Part shown: positions 1 through 12,895 of the stretch, piece after piece | How positions within the stretch are numbered: position 1 is the stretch's first letter | How the letters are laid out: every line of letters begins with the position of its first letter | Assembly (NCBI RefSeq): GCF_019400745.1 | Contig: NZ_WJIB01000016.1 | Span: 1 to 64,000, forward strand | Source of the DNA: Cohnella sp. CFH 77786 | Lineage (GTDB): Bacteria > Bacillota > Bacilli > Paenibacillales > Paenibacillaceae | Reading direction: 5' to 3' | Length of the DNA stretch: 64,000 nucleotides | Made by a program: the position numbers and the translations under genes | Notes under the pieces: generated by a model | Told to the model about the DNA's origin: nothing | Seen by the model: the letters and a program-made list of their open reading frames with translations, nothing else | Database searches by the model: none

Positions 1-98
1 GCTGCTCGAGAGCAAGCTCTCTCACAACTCCGCTCGACTTGCATGTATTAGGCACGCCGCCAGCGTTCGTCCTGAGCCAGGATCAAACTCTCCATAAA
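1..98 (-). rRNA. 16S ribosomal RNA, 5' end only (partial)
   Basis: The complement of 72-91 reads AGAGTTTGATCCTGGCTCAG, the universally conserved 5' region of bacterial 16S rRNA, and it continues leftwards into the GACGAACGCTGGCGGCGTGCC block and the V1 hairpin. Only about 98 nt are present; the rest of the rrn operon lies beyond the left edge. The mature 5' end is placed near 97-98 by similarity to Bacillales 16S and is not fixed by the sequence alone. Confidence 0.97.
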
Positions 99-365
99 GG
101 TAAACCTTATTGAAGAGCCAGATGGCTCAAAAGTTAAAGCTGGTTTTTCGAACCGAAGTTCGAATCCGTATTACGCTCGATGTTCAGTTTTCAAGGAGCA
201 ATTCGCTTGGCTTCGTCAGCCTCGCTCGATCTTGCTTGCCGGCAGCGCCGACAGCAATTAACTTTATCAGCTTCTGCCCTCGAAGTCAACAACCATTTTC
301 AGGCAACTTCTTCGACATCTCGCCGATCGGCTTTATTCGCCGCCGCCTCTCGTGGGCGGAACATC
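99..365 (-). other. Transcribed 16S leader of the rrn operon
   Basis: This is the stretch between the 16S 5' end and the proposed promoter, with no coding signal. The complement of 176-195 reads CTTGAAAACTGAACATCGAG, which resembles the spacer/processing block found around rRNA genes in Bacillales. It probably holds the 5' half of the 16S processing stem. The boundaries are inferred. Confidence 0.6.
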
Positions 366-420
366 AATGTACCATAAACGGAAACTCTAATGCAATACAT
401 AAAAAATGGAAAAACATTGG
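366..420 (-). promoter_or_regulatory. Probable rrn promoter with A/T-rich upstream element
   Basis: On the minus strand a -35 TTGCAT (390-395) is followed after 18 bp by TACATT (366-371), which is preceded by TGG, giving an extended -10. Upstream, 396-420 is rich in A and T (runs of T on the minus strand), as expected of an UP element at a ribosomal RNA promoter. Transcription would start near 359, about 260 nt before 16S. Read by eye; other rrn promoters could lie further upstream. Confidence 0.5.
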
Positions 421-667
421 GGTACAGATCCACGGTCATTCTGCTCGCTGCCGCTGGAACCGCCTTGTTCGTCCATCGGTTGCACTTCACTTAAACGCGG
501 TTTCCCGGAAGCGTTCCTTCCAAGGAGAAAGCTCAGGCAGGGAACGCAGAAGCTCTTCGGCCGTTGGGCATGACGAACCCGGATCACTTCGCAATACCGG
601 AATCCCGGATGTACTCCAAACATTCCTTTCTCGTACGCAAAAACGCTCCGAGTCGATCTCTCCCGCG
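421..667. other. Gene-free stretch upstream of the rrn promoter
   Basis: I see no convincing coding frame, RNA or repeat here. Open frames exist on both strands, but none has a good ribosome site or recognisable protein features. Short pieces of the frame after the stop at 668 look protein-like (for example PPIWQYDAGEIDSERF), so this may be decayed coding sequence. Confidence 0.4.
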
Positions 668-853
668 TCATATTGCCAGATCGGCGGGAACTCCTCCGAC
701 GGGCATATAATGGACGTTTAAGGTAAGCCCCGACCAAACCGAGTGCTCCCCTGCCTTGTCCAGGATACAGATCCGCAATAACTCTCTGCACTCATCATCC
801 CGAAAATGCGCATCCGCCATTCCCAGCATTTTTTGGAGAACGAGATCGTCCAA
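668..853 (-). CDS. Small hypothetical protein (61 aa), possibly a gene fragment
   Basis: A TTG start at 853 follows a strong Shine-Dalgarno (GGGGAGG, 7 nt spacing) and opens 61 codons beginning MDDLVLQKMLGMADAHFRDD. I do not recognise the family. It lies 18 bp after the stop of another small frame (872-1096), also preceded by a good ribosome site, so the two could be a mini-operon or two pieces of one decayed gene. Supported only by ribosome sites and plausible composition. Confidence 0.3.
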   Translation of the reverse strand: MDDLVLQKMLGMADAHFRDDECRELLRICILDKAGEHSVWSGLTLNVHYMPVGGVPADLAI

Positions 854-871
854 ACCGATTCCTCCCCGGCT

Positions 872-1096
872 TCATTTGCCGCGATGCCTGCTTCTCACGA
901 ACCTCTCGATCGATCCCCGACCATCATCGTCATCATCCGATTTTCCTCCTCCGTCAAGGGCTCCTGGTCGGTGCTGTTCGGCGTGGAAAACCTGAGATTG
1001 TGGAAAACGGACCTCGGCAGCACAGATGATCAAGGATGCAGGCCACCCTATGCCTAGAGCGGAGATCGACTCGACAGATTCCTTGCAGCGGAACAT
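872..1096 (-). CDS. Small hypothetical protein (74 aa), uncertain
   Basis: An ATG at 1096 follows GGAGG with 7 nt spacing. The 74-residue product begins MFRCKESVESISALGIGWPA and has a run of five Asp near its C-terminus. No family was recognised. It follows the lipoprotein gene on the same strand, about 90 bp after its stop. A frameshifted alternative reading around 900-960 (containing EPLTEEENRMMTMMVGDRSR) looks equally protein-like, so this may be a degraded gene. Confidence 0.25.
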   Translation of the reverse strand: MFRCKESVESISALGIGWPASLIICAAEVRFPQSQVFHAEQHRPGALDGGGKSDDDDDGRGSIERFVRSRHRGK

Positions 1097-1187
1097 GATA
1101 GTACCTCCATGCACCTGCAAAGTCGATATGCTACCGTCCGGGATAATGTCCTTTAGCTCGCGAAAACTGGATCTATTCCGAAGGTTT

Positions 1188-3737
1188 TCACGAAAGCACC
1201 GAAACCTTGCCGAAGAAGCCGTTCGACGAACCGACGTACAGCTTACCTTCAATCACGCTCAAATACCCCTGGAGCAGCGATTCGGACGTAAAGTCGTAAT
1301 AGCCGATACGGATGTCCGAAAGCCGCTTAAGCGCTTTGCCCGTCGAGTCGTCCAAGACGTATACGCTCCCTAAAGTCGGGAAAGCTCCGATCCGCTTACC
1401 GCCGAACTTGACGGTCGGCCCACCGATGGGATTCCCGCCGGCCGAATCGCCGGTTGCCCCCCACCTTTGAACGCCCTTGCGCAAATCGTAAGCCATCGCC
1501 TTTCCACCCAGCCTGTAGTAGAGCACGTCTCCGTCGATGCTGCCGAATTCGGCCCTTCCTTCTACCGTGAACCGTTTTTTGCCGGTGCGAAGCTCGATCA
1601 AAGTACTCTCGAGCGGCTCATCGCCCAAGTAGGCGATCGGATGCGACGGCGACGATGACCGATGAAGAAAAGCATACCGACCGTCGATGATATCGTAATG
1701 GGTGTGGTCATCAATCGGCAGCCGCAGCTTGTCGGTGCCGGAAGCCGCCTCCGCCAGAATCAATCGATCGGCGGTCTGCGTCCAAATTTGCCCGGCTCGT
1801 TCAGCATTTCGGGTACGGTCCGTCAGGTTCCGATCGCTTGCGGTCCAGCGTTCTTCCTTGCGCCATAGCGGCTTGCCGGTTCGGGGATCGTAAGCCGTAA
1901 GGAAGGCGCCCAAGGGATTATCCGAGCCCCTCTCCGTCTGAACGAGCAATACGTTCCGCTTGCCCTCGTCACGGATCAGATCGGAACGGGCCGGTACTTT
2001 GATCCGCCACAGCCGCGTTCCCGTTTTCAGACTCCACGCCTCCAAGTAACGGAAGGTTTCCATGTCCGCTTCGACGCCCGCTTCGTACCGGATCGCAGCC
2101 GCGACGTTACCCGCCACCGCAAACGTCGCTACATCGTAGCCGTCATCCAGTTTTTTCTCCCACAGCTTTCGGCCCGAATCCGTCCGAATAGCGCGGAATT
2201 GATACACGGGACGATCCTCCTTCATGAAGCGTTTCAGGAAGACGATTCGGCTTTGATCTGTGGATAGGCCATACGCATGCATCTCCGGGCCGAAGTCGTA
2301 CTTCCAGATTTCGCGGCCGGTCACGGAGTCGAGCGCATAGACGTTCGAGTTCATGTGCATGCCGCTGAATCCCCCGTCTTCCCCAGCGACGAGCAGGACG
2401 CTGCCGATCTTGTCGAGCAGGAAGTTGTAAGCGAGCTCGGAGCGGAATCGCCAATCCCACCGGACGGGAAGCGAAGGTACGAGCGAATCTTGAATGGGAA
2501 ACACCCCGGACCACCCGATCTGAACTGTCGTTCCGGAAGCTTCGCGATAGAGGACGTAACGAAGCGTACCCGTTTCCGTCCATGCGATAACAAGTTCCAT
2601 GCCATCCGCTTCATACCGCCACAAAGGCAGGCTCCGGACTTTCCCATCGTACTGTGCTACGTTTTCCGATGATTCCACGAAGGAAGGCGGGCCGAAAATT
2701 TTCCGAACGCTCCCCTGGGACACGCCGGGTACAAGTAAGCTGCGTACGGCTGCGGCGATAGACGGCACTGCTCCTTCGCCTGGCGATGCGTGTGCGAACC
2801 AAGCCGGCGCTTGGCCTCCTGATGCGACATCATCCTTGCGCACCCACAAAAGTCCGAACCGACGGTCTTTCCTTCCCCCGTCCGGTACCGCGACGCCGTA
2901 CCAATCCCCGTACTTTACGTATGCGTACAGGGTGTCGCCCTTTACCGCCGAAACGGCAACGCCATTGGATCCGGGATACCACCTGATCTGCGCTTCCGAT
3001 TCGACTTTTAACACCAGCGGCTCGATCTCCTCTGCACGAGCTGCAGCAGGAGTCAAGTACCACACCGGCACCCACCCGCCGTACCCGGATTCATCCTGCA
3101 CCTCTGCAAAATCGTCCGAAAGCGTCACGACCTTGTACTTCTTCCGGACATCAACGGAAAAGGAGTACACGGCTCTTATGCCTTCCCGCCACTCATAGGC
3201 ATTCGTGCTGCGGTAGAGTCTCGCCGGTTGATCGAGGAAGATTCCGTTGCCGGGCGCAATGGCATTATCCTCCGACGACGATGCCGGCATGTCGCCGATG
3301 GCGGGCAGGAAACTCCGGCGTACCCCGGCGGCGTCCCGGTCGTAAAAAACGGCGTAGAGCAGCTGCCCGCTTTTCGACCATTGGACGACGAGCCTGGCAT
3401 CTCCGTCAACATAGATGTCCTGATCGACAGCCCGGGTGTTTCCGTTCATTGCGATATAGGTCTCGCCGGATTCCGTCGGCGCTCCGAATCGATCCCGGAA
3501 ATCATCCCGCGTAAGCGCCTGCCGCCATTCCTGCTTGATCCGTTCCCATGTCAAATGCCGGGGTGGGTCTTTGGCAGTTGCCGTGACGGCCTGCGGCGAA
3601 TCCTTCGGCGGCATCGCGACCGTCAGGGCGGAAGCCGTCGGCATGACGCCGGTGCCTTCGCCCGTCTCGCATCCGGCCGATAAGATCGTTATGGCCAATA
3701 GGATTCCCAGCTTCTTGCGTGAGCCGCTTCTTTTCAT
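1188..3737 (-). CDS. Secreted lipoprotein with BamE-like repeats, SH3-like modules and a PQQ-type propeller
   Basis: Predicted lipoprotein of 849 residues on the outer face of the membrane. I chose ATG 3737 over the upstream in-frame start because GGAGG lies just ahead of it and because it puts a lysine-rich signal peptide and lipobox (LSAGC, Cys23) at the N-terminus. After the lipobox come a BamE/SmpA-like module (about 60-140), SH3-like segments with GGWVPVWYL and GDWYGVAVP, a second BamE-like module (about 340-410), then a C-terminal half with PQQ-propeller strands (GREIWKYDF, GRKLWEKKL, TRLWRIKV, GKPLWRKEE). Such propellers usually bind protein rather than a cofactor when outside dehydrogenases. 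The partner is unknown. No operon partner is obvious; ligA lies beyond a terminator and repeats. Confidence 0.85.
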   Translation of the reverse strand: MKRSGSRKKLGILLAITILSAGCETGEGTGVMPTASALTVAMPPKDSPQAVTATAKDPPRHLTWERIKQEWRQALTRDDFRDRFGAPTESGETYIAMNGNTRAVDQDIYVDGDARLVVQWSKSGQLLYAVFYDRDAAGVRRSFLPAIGDMPASSSEDNAIAPGNGIFLDQPARLYRSTNAYEWREGIRAVYSFSVDVRKKYKVVTLSDDFAEVQDESGYGGWVPVWYLTPAAARAEEIEPLVLKVESEAQIRWYPGSNGVAVSAVKGDTLYAYVKYGDWYGVAVPDGGRKDRRFGLLWVRKDDVASGGQAPAWFAHASPGEGAVPSIAAAVRSLLVPGVSQGSVRKIFGPPSFVESSENVAQYDGKVRSLPLWRYEADGMELVIAWTETGTLRYVLYREASGTTVQIGWSGVFPIQDSLVPSLPVRWDWRFRSELAYNFLLDKIGSVLLVAGEDGGFSGMHMNSNVYALDSVTGREIWKYDFGPEMHAYGLSTDQSRIVFLKRFMKEDRPVYQFRAIRTDSGRKLWEKKLDDGYDVATFAVAGNVAAAIRYEAGVEADMETFRYLEAWSLKTGTRLWRIKVPARSDLIRDEGKRNVLLVQTERGSDNPLGAFLTAYDPRTGKPLWRKEERWTASDRNLTDRTRNAERAGQIWTQTADRLILAEAASGTDKLRLPIDDHTHYDIIDGRYAFLHRSSSPSHPIAYLGDEPLESTLIELRTGKKRFTVEGRAEFGSIDGDVLYYRLGGKAMAYDLRKGVQRWGATGDSAGGNPIGGPTVKFGGKRIGAFPTLGSVYVLDDSTGKALKRLSDIRIGYYDFTSESLLQGYLSVIEGKLYVGSSNGFFGKVSVLS

Positions 3738-3924
3738 TCCGGAAGACGACCTCCACCGATCGAATGTAAATATTTGGTCCAACCGCAAATTAGACGGAAA
3801 TGAACGGAAAAAGTTACGTACCGTATTCCGACAGCCGGAACAAATCGAGTTACCGATCTAGATGGGGGATCCATCGGACAGCCGCTTGGCAAAAGTGTTG
3901 TATATCAATTGAACAGCCGTAGAA

Positions 3925-4060
3925 CAAGTTAAGTCGGTGTGACCGGCTTAAAGTGCGAGCACGGGTGGCGGGGGACCAAGTCAGTCGGTCAGACCGGTTT
4001 AAAGTGCGGCACGGGAGGTATGGGCCAAGTTAAGTCGGTAAGACCGGCTTCTTGTGTGAG
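3925..4060. repeat. Three-copy direct repeat of about 50 bp with hairpin core (array E)
   Basis: Units start at about 3925, 3977 and 4026, a spacing of 52 and 49 bp. Each holds AAGTYRGTCGGTNNGACCGG-like sequence; the first reads AAGTCGGT-GT-GACCGGCTT, an inverted repeat with one G-T pair, followed in two copies by AAAGTGCG. The array fills most of the 437-bp gap between ligA and the lipoprotein gene. Nothing else is seen in 3738-3924 apart from the lipoprotein gene's upstream region. Confidence 0.8.
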
Positions 4061-4107
4061 GAGCAAGTTTTCTAACACGACAGGCACTAACACCCAATAT
4101 GAGTAAA

Positions 4108-4156
4108 AGAAAAAAAGGACCCGAGTCTCCGCGCACGATAAGCGAGATTCGGGTCC
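4108..4156 (-). terminator. Rho-independent terminator of ligA
   Basis: On the minus strand GGACCCGAATCTC (4144-4156) pairs with GAGACTCGGGTCC (4117-4129, one mismatch) and is followed by a long run of T (4110-4116 as A on the plus strand). It lies 18 bp after the ligA stop. Confidence 0.93.
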
Positions 4157-4174
4157 TTCAATCCGTTGCCTAAG

Positions 4175-8552
<4,378 letters not shown>

Positions 8553-8618
8553 GCAGAGCCATCCTCCGAACTCCGAAAAACCGCCCTCTTTCCCGGAACG
8601 ATCTTTCGAAGGAATAGT

Positions 8619-9323
8619 TTATTGATGATGAAAACCTTTCACGGCATGAACCGTCTCGAGCGCCGCTTGCAGGTCGGAGTAGATGACGTTCCCGACGACG
8701 ACCGTATCGGCCGCCTCCGCCGCTTCGCGCGCCTTATCGGGCCCGTCGATGCCGCCTCCGTAAAACAAACGGGCCTGCCTCAGCCCCGCGCGGATCCGGC
8801 GCACCCATTCCATGTCGCCGAACGCCCCGCTGTACTCCACGTAGAGAACGGGCACGTTCCACAGCCTGTCCGCCACCTGGCTGAACGCGACCGCATCCCC
8901 GGCCCCTATATCCGCCCTCGCTTCCGTCACCCGGGCGACGTCCGAAGCCGGATTGAGCACCAGATACGCTTCTCCGACGACCGATTCCCAGGGAAGCAAA
9001 TGCCCGTAATCCCGCAGGGCAGCGGCGTGATGCCCGATGATCCACTCCGGCCGCGCGCTGTTCAGCACCATCGGGACGAAGTAGCCGTCGAAGCCCGGCA
9101 CGCCGACCGACGGATCGGACAATTCGAGCGCGCACGGAAGCTCATACCGGCGGATCCTCGAAAGCAGCTCCACCGTATTGTCGAACGTAAGTCCGGTCGA
9201 CCCGCCGACGAGAATGGCATCCGTGCCCGAGAGGCAGGCCGCCTCCAGCGCCGCGTCGCCGATTTCCCGGTCCGGATCGAGTTTGAACACATGTCTCCAG
9301 CCTTTATAGAACGAGGGAACCAT
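8619..9323 (-). CDS. pcrB: Heptaprenylglyceryl phosphate synthase PcrB
   Basis: TIM-barrel prenyltransferase that joins heptaprenyl diphosphate to sn-glycerol-1-phosphate, giving archaea-like ether lipids in Bacillales. It has 234 residues, as expected. Recognisable blocks are FKLDPDREI at the N-terminus, AILVGGSTGLTFDNT, the conserved YVEYSGAFGD and the phosphate-binding FYGGGIDGPDKAREAAEAADTVVVGNVIY. Start ATG 9323 follows GGAG. First gene of the pcrB-pcrA-ligA set. Its upstream region runs directly into the large 50-bp repeat array. Confidence 0.95.
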   Translation of the reverse strand: MVPSFYKGWRHVFKLDPDREIGDAALEAACLSGTDAILVGGSTGLTFDNTVELLSRIRRYELPCALELSDPSVGVPGFDGYFVPMVLNSARPEWIIGHHAAALRDYGHLLPWESVVGEAYLVLNPASDVARVTEARADIGAGDAVAFSQVADRLWNVPVLYVEYSGAFGDMEWVRRIRAGLRQARLFYGGGIDGPDKAREAAEAADTVVVGNVIYSDLQAALETVHAVKGFHHQ

Positions 9324-9457
9324 GAAGTCTCCGCCTGTCGTTTACCCCTAGTCTACAGGAATTCGGCGGTTCTTCCAAGCCGGAGAACGCGTTCCTCGGC
9401 ATGGCAGGCGCAGCTTGGCGAGCAGTCCTCTCGGTCGATCTCTGCGACTTCCGTGAA

Positions 9458-10280
9458 AATAGTGGCGCACAGACACTATTTCGGTTGATCCATGCGACTG
9501 CCAGCAGAATAGTGGCGCACAGACATTATTTCGGTTGATCTACGCGACTGCTAGCAGAATAGTGGCGCACAGCCATTATTTCGGTTGATCTACGCGACTG
9601 CCAGCCAAATAGTGGCGCACAGACATTATTTCGGTTGATCTATGCGACTGCCAGCAGAATAGTGGCGCACAGACATTATTTCGGTTGATCTACACGACTG
9701 CCAGCCAAATAGTGGCGCACAGACATTATTTCGGTTGATCTATGCGACTGCCAGCCAAATAGTGGCGCACAGACATTATTTCGGTTGATCCAATGCGACT
9801 GCTAGCAGAATAGTGGCGCACAGACATTATTTCGGTTGATCTACGCGACTGCCAGCCAAATAGTGGCGCACAGACATTATTTCGGTTGATCTATGCGACT
9901 GCCAGCAGCATAGTGGCGCACAGACACTATTTCGGTTGATCTATGCGACTGCTAGCAGCATAGTGGCGCACAGACATTATTTCGGTTGATCTACGCGACT
10001 GCCAGCCAAATAGTGGCGCACAGACATTATTTCGGTTGATCTATGCGACTGCCAGCCAAATAGTGGCGCACAGCCATTATTTCGGTTGATCTATGCGACT
10101 GCCGGCAGAATAGTGGCGCACAGCCATTATTTCGGTTGATCTACGCGACTGCCGGCAAAATAGTTGCGCACAGACACTATTTCGGTCGATCATGCGACTG
10201 CCAACCAATTAGTGGCGCACAGCCATTTTCGGTCGATCATGCAACTGCCAACCAATTAGTGGCGCACAGCCATTATATTT
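9458..10280. repeat. Tandem array of 17 copies of a 50-bp hairpin repeat (array A)
   Basis: AGTGGCGCA recurs at 9461, 9511, 9561, 9611, 9661, 9711, 9761, 9812, 9862, 9912, 9962, 10012, 10062, 10112, 10162 (as AGTTGCGCA), 10211 and 10258: period 50, with single slips. The unit is AGTGGCGCACAGACAYTATT, then TCGGTTGATC, TAYGCGACTG and CYRGCMRAAT. AATAGTG and CACTATT form a 7-bp inverted repeat around nine bases; most copies have CATTATT, which keeps a G-U pair if the plus strand is transcribed. Repeats are contiguous with no unique spacers. The last two copies are shortened and diverged. The array fills the gap between pcrB and galU. Confidence 0.97.
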
Positions 10281-10302
10281 CTCCCCGCCTTCCAAACCAT
10301 AA

Positions 10303-10338
10303 ACGCCGCCTGCCCCCATAACGGGTGACAAGCGGCGT
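10303..10338 (-). terminator. Possible terminator of galU
   Basis: ACGCCGC (10303-10309) pairs with GCGGCGT (10332-10338) across a loop that itself can pair (CCCCCAT/ACGGGT). It lies about 25 bp past the galU stop. The T-run on the minus strand is weak (TTTATGG), so termination efficiency is doubtful. Confidence 0.45.
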
Positions 10339-10362
10339 ATGCTTTACGCTCTTCCTACCAAA

Positions 10363-11238
10363 TTATGATTCCTTCAACTTCTCCCTCAAGTAGCTCCGGA
10401 CCGCGTCTTTCAGATCCGGGCGTTCCAGCGCGAAATCGATGATGGTCTTTAAATACCCGAGCTTCTCCCCGGTATCGTATCTCATGCCTTCAAACTGGTA
10501 GGCATACACCGGCTCGTGCAGCAGCAGTCTCGAAATCGCGTCCGTCAGTTGGATTTCCCCGCCGGCCCCCGAATGCTGCGTCTCCAGCAAATCGAAAATC
10601 GCCGGCGTCAGAATGTATCTTCCCATGATCGCGACATTAGACGGCGCCAATCCCGTTGGAGGCTTCTCGACCAAGCCCCGGACTTCGAGCACGCCTCCCC
10701 CTCCGTCCGAAGCTCCGGGATCGACGATGCCGTAACGCGACACTTCCTCGTCCGAAACCTTCTGCACCGCCAGAACGGATCCCTGCACCCGGTCGTACAC
10801 GTCCATCATCTGCTTCAGGCAGGGAACCTCCGATTGCACGATGTCGTCGCCAAGCAGGACGGCGAACGGCTCGTCCCCGATGAACTTGCGCGCGCACCAA
10901 ATCGCGTGCCCGAGACCTTTGGGCTCCTTTTGCCGAATATAGTGGATGTCCGTAAGCTCGGTGGCTTTGCGCACTTCGGACAGCAGCTCCACCTTGCCTT
11001 GCCGTCCCAAAATCTGCTCCAGCTCGTAGTAGCTGTCAAAGTGGTCCTCGATGGACCGTTTGCCTTTACCCGTCACGATGAGAATGTCTTCGATGCCGGA
11101 TTCGACCGCTTCCTCCACGATGTATTGGATCGCCGGTTTGTCGATGATCGGGAGCATTTCTTTGGGCATCGCTTTGGTCGCGGGCAGAAATCGGGTACCG
11201 AGACCGGCCGCGGGGATGATGGCCTTGCGTATTCTCAT
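10363..11238 (-). CDS. galU: UTP--glucose-1-phosphate uridylyltransferase GalU
   Basis: Makes UDP-glucose from UTP and glucose-1-phosphate in the cytoplasm, feeding teichoic acid, glycolipid and exopolysaccharide synthesis. It has 291 residues with the nucleotidyltransferase signature [19 protein letters not shown] near the N-terminus, the conserved [22 protein letters not shown] and the [17 protein letters not shown] block. Start ATG 11238 lies 15 bp after the stop of the UDP-glucose-dehydrogenase-like gene, so the two form an operon with galU second. Confidence 0.97.
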   Translation of the reverse strand: MRIRKAIIPAAGLGTRFLPATKAMPKEMLPIIDKPAIQYIVEEAVESGIEDILIVTGKGKRSIEDHFDSYYELEQILGRQGKVELLSEVRKATELTDIHYIRQKEPKGLGHAIWCARKFIGDEPFAVLLGDDIVQSEVPCLKQMMDVYDRVQGSVLAVQKVSDEEVSRYGIVDPGASDGGGGVLEVRGLVEKPPTGLAPSNVAIMGRYILTPAIFDLLETQHSGAGGEIQLTDAISRLLLHEPVYAYQFEGMRYDTGEKLGYLKTIIDFALERPDLKDAVRSYLREKLKES

Positions 11239-11253
11239 GGACGGATGATCCTC

Positions 11254-12624
11254 CTAAGGTTGGCGAACCGCGACCGTTCTGTCGGGCAGCCGGTTGGAAT
11301 CGGGGGGAACGGCCGGCAGGCGGCCCGTCCCGATGCAAATCACGCCTTGCGCGTTCAGCGCTGCGCAATCGAGCGCGTTTCTCCCATCCAATATTATAGG
11401 ACGATTCATCCACTTCTTAAAGTGCTCGGCGCGAATCCCGCGGAATTCCGGCCAATCCGTGACGACCACGGCCGCGTCCGCGCCGGCGAGCGCCTCTTCC
11501 GCCGATCCGCATAGCCGCACCTGTCTTGGCAACGATCGGCGGCCGGCCGGCCCGATGACGGGATCGTACGCCGTCAGCGTGATGCCGGGATGCCGGCGGA
11601 GCAGTTCCGCCGCGAGGCGGACCGACGGGGCTTCGTTCAAGCCGTCGGTGCCCGGAGCCGAAGCGAGGCCGAGCAAGGCCACCTTGCGGCGGGCGGGATC
11701 CGACAGCGCCGCCTCCAGCTTCCGTACCATCCGCAAGGGCTGCAACGCGTTGCTCCGGAGCGCGGCGGAGGCGAGCGTCTGCGGAGCGCCGGCGTCTTCG
11801 GCCAGCCGCACCAGCACCCGCGTATCCCGCGTCAACCCGTATCCGCCGAACCCGAGGCCGGCGCCCGGGGCGAAAGGCGCGATGCGCGGGTCCATGCCCA
11901 GCAGCCTCGCCACGTCGGGATAGTCCGCCCCGGTCTGCTCCGCGAGCGATGCGAGTTCGCCCGCGAACGACAGCTTCACGGCCAAATACGCGCTGCCGGC
12001 AAGCTTCGTCAGTTCCGCGCTGCGCCGGTCCGTCATCACGACGGCTCCTTCCAGCCGGCCGTACAAACTCCCGAGCCGCGCGAACGCCTCTTCCGACGAG
12101 GCTCCGATCACGATGCGCGGCTGCTCGAAGAAGTCGCGCACCGCCGTACCCTCTCCCAGGAACTCCGGAACGGAGACGGCCTCCACCCGGCAAGCCGCCG
12201 GCAGCCTCGCGCGAAGCCGCGACTCGAGCCGCTCCGACGTGCCGACCGGGACCGCGCAAGTGACGGCCACGATCTTGGCCTGTCCGGTCGGATCCGGCCA
12301 CGGCGCAAGACGATCGGCCAAGGACCACAGCGACGCCAGCTGCATCTCGCCATATGCGTCGGCAGCGGCTTCCATCGCGATAAACACGATCTCCGATTCC
12401 GACAGCAGCGTCTCCAGCCCGGCTCCGACGATCAGTCTTCCGGCTTCCAAATTGCGAAGGACAAGGTCCTCGAGATCCGGTTCAACGTAGGGCACATTCC
12501 CTTCGGCCAGTTGCGCGGTTACTCCCGTATCGATGTCCGCGCACCGGACCGTATGGCCCAACTCCGCGAATCCGGCCGCCATCGCAAGCCCGGCAACCCC
12601 CATACCCGCCACGGCGATTTTCAT
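11254..12624 (-). CDS. UDP-glucose/GDP-mannose dehydrogenase family protein lacking catalytic residues
   Basis: The 456-residue protein has the three-domain fold order of UDP-glucose 6-dehydrogenase: N-terminal Rossmann with GMGVAG, central helical domain and C-terminal UDP-binding domain (TDWPEFRG, ILDGRNAL). The family oxidises UDP-glucose to UDP-glucuronate through a covalent thioester on a Cys in GFGGSCFPKD. Here that block reads GFGGYGLTRD, with Gly263 in place of Cys. The active-site Asn of FINE is also replaced (FAGE, Gly222), and the Thr of the STVPVGT motif by Ala (CAVPVGT). Lys217, Glu154, Glu158 and Asp267 remain. It therefore cannot work by the standard mechanism. Start ATG 12624 has GGAGGT 7 nt upstream; the in-frame GTG at 12633 lies inside that ribosome site. 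Operon with galU. Confidence 0.85.
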   Translation of the reverse strand: MKIAVAGMGVAGLAMAAGFAELGHTVRCADIDTGVTAQLAEGNVPYVEPDLEDLVLRNLEAGRLIVGAGLETLLSESEIVFIAMEAAADAYGEMQLASLWSLADRLAPWPDPTGQAKIVAVTCAVPVGTSERLESRLRARLPAACRVEAVSVPEFLGEGTAVRDFFEQPRIVIGASSEEAFARLGSLYGRLEGAVVMTDRRSAELTKLAGSAYLAVKLSFAGELASLAEQTGADYPDVARLLGMDPRIAPFAPGAGLGFGGYGLTRDTRVLVRLAEDAGAPQTLASAALRSNALQPLRMVRKLEAALSDPARRKVALLGLASAPGTDGLNEAPSVRLAAELLRRHPGITLTAYDPVIGPAGRRSLPRQVRLCGSAEEALAGADAAVVVTDWPEFRGIRAEHFKKWMNRPIILDGRNALDCAALNAQGVICIGTGRLPAVPPDSNRLPDRTVAVRQP

Positions 12625-12669
12625 CAACCGCACCTCCGGTCGTGTTTTTTATCCGATCCTAACACGCGG

Positions 12670-12698
12670 ATGATCGCGGATATGCCGGATTGAGTCAA
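12670..12698 (-). promoter_or_regulatory. Possible promoter of the UDP-glucose-dehydrogenase-like/galU operon
   Basis: On the minus strand TTGACT (12693-12698) is followed after 17 bp by GATCAT (12670-12675). The -10 is poor, so this is tentative. Nearby, two similar 17-mers (GTAAAATTCCGTATCCG near 12706 and GTAAATTTCCGCCTCCG near 12733) form a short direct repeat. Nothing else is seen in the 12625-12895 gap. Confidence 0.35.
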
Positions 12699-12895
12699 CG
12701 GGATGTAAAATTCCGTATCCGATGACACGGTGTGTAAATTTCCGCCTCCGGCAGCTTTCTCGAGGGCGGGGATCCCAAAAGTAACGTCCGAGGTGGTCTT
12801 GATGGTCGCATGCGGGGAGAACAAATGGAAAAGGTTGAGCGGGTGCTTTGGGAGAACGGGGCGCTCGGAGGGGCCCGGATTCGGACCCGCACGCA

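Noticed and set aside
9458-10280. CRISPR array
   Set aside because: The units are fully contiguous: the whole 50-bp period is repeated and no unique spacers occur; no cas genes are in the window.
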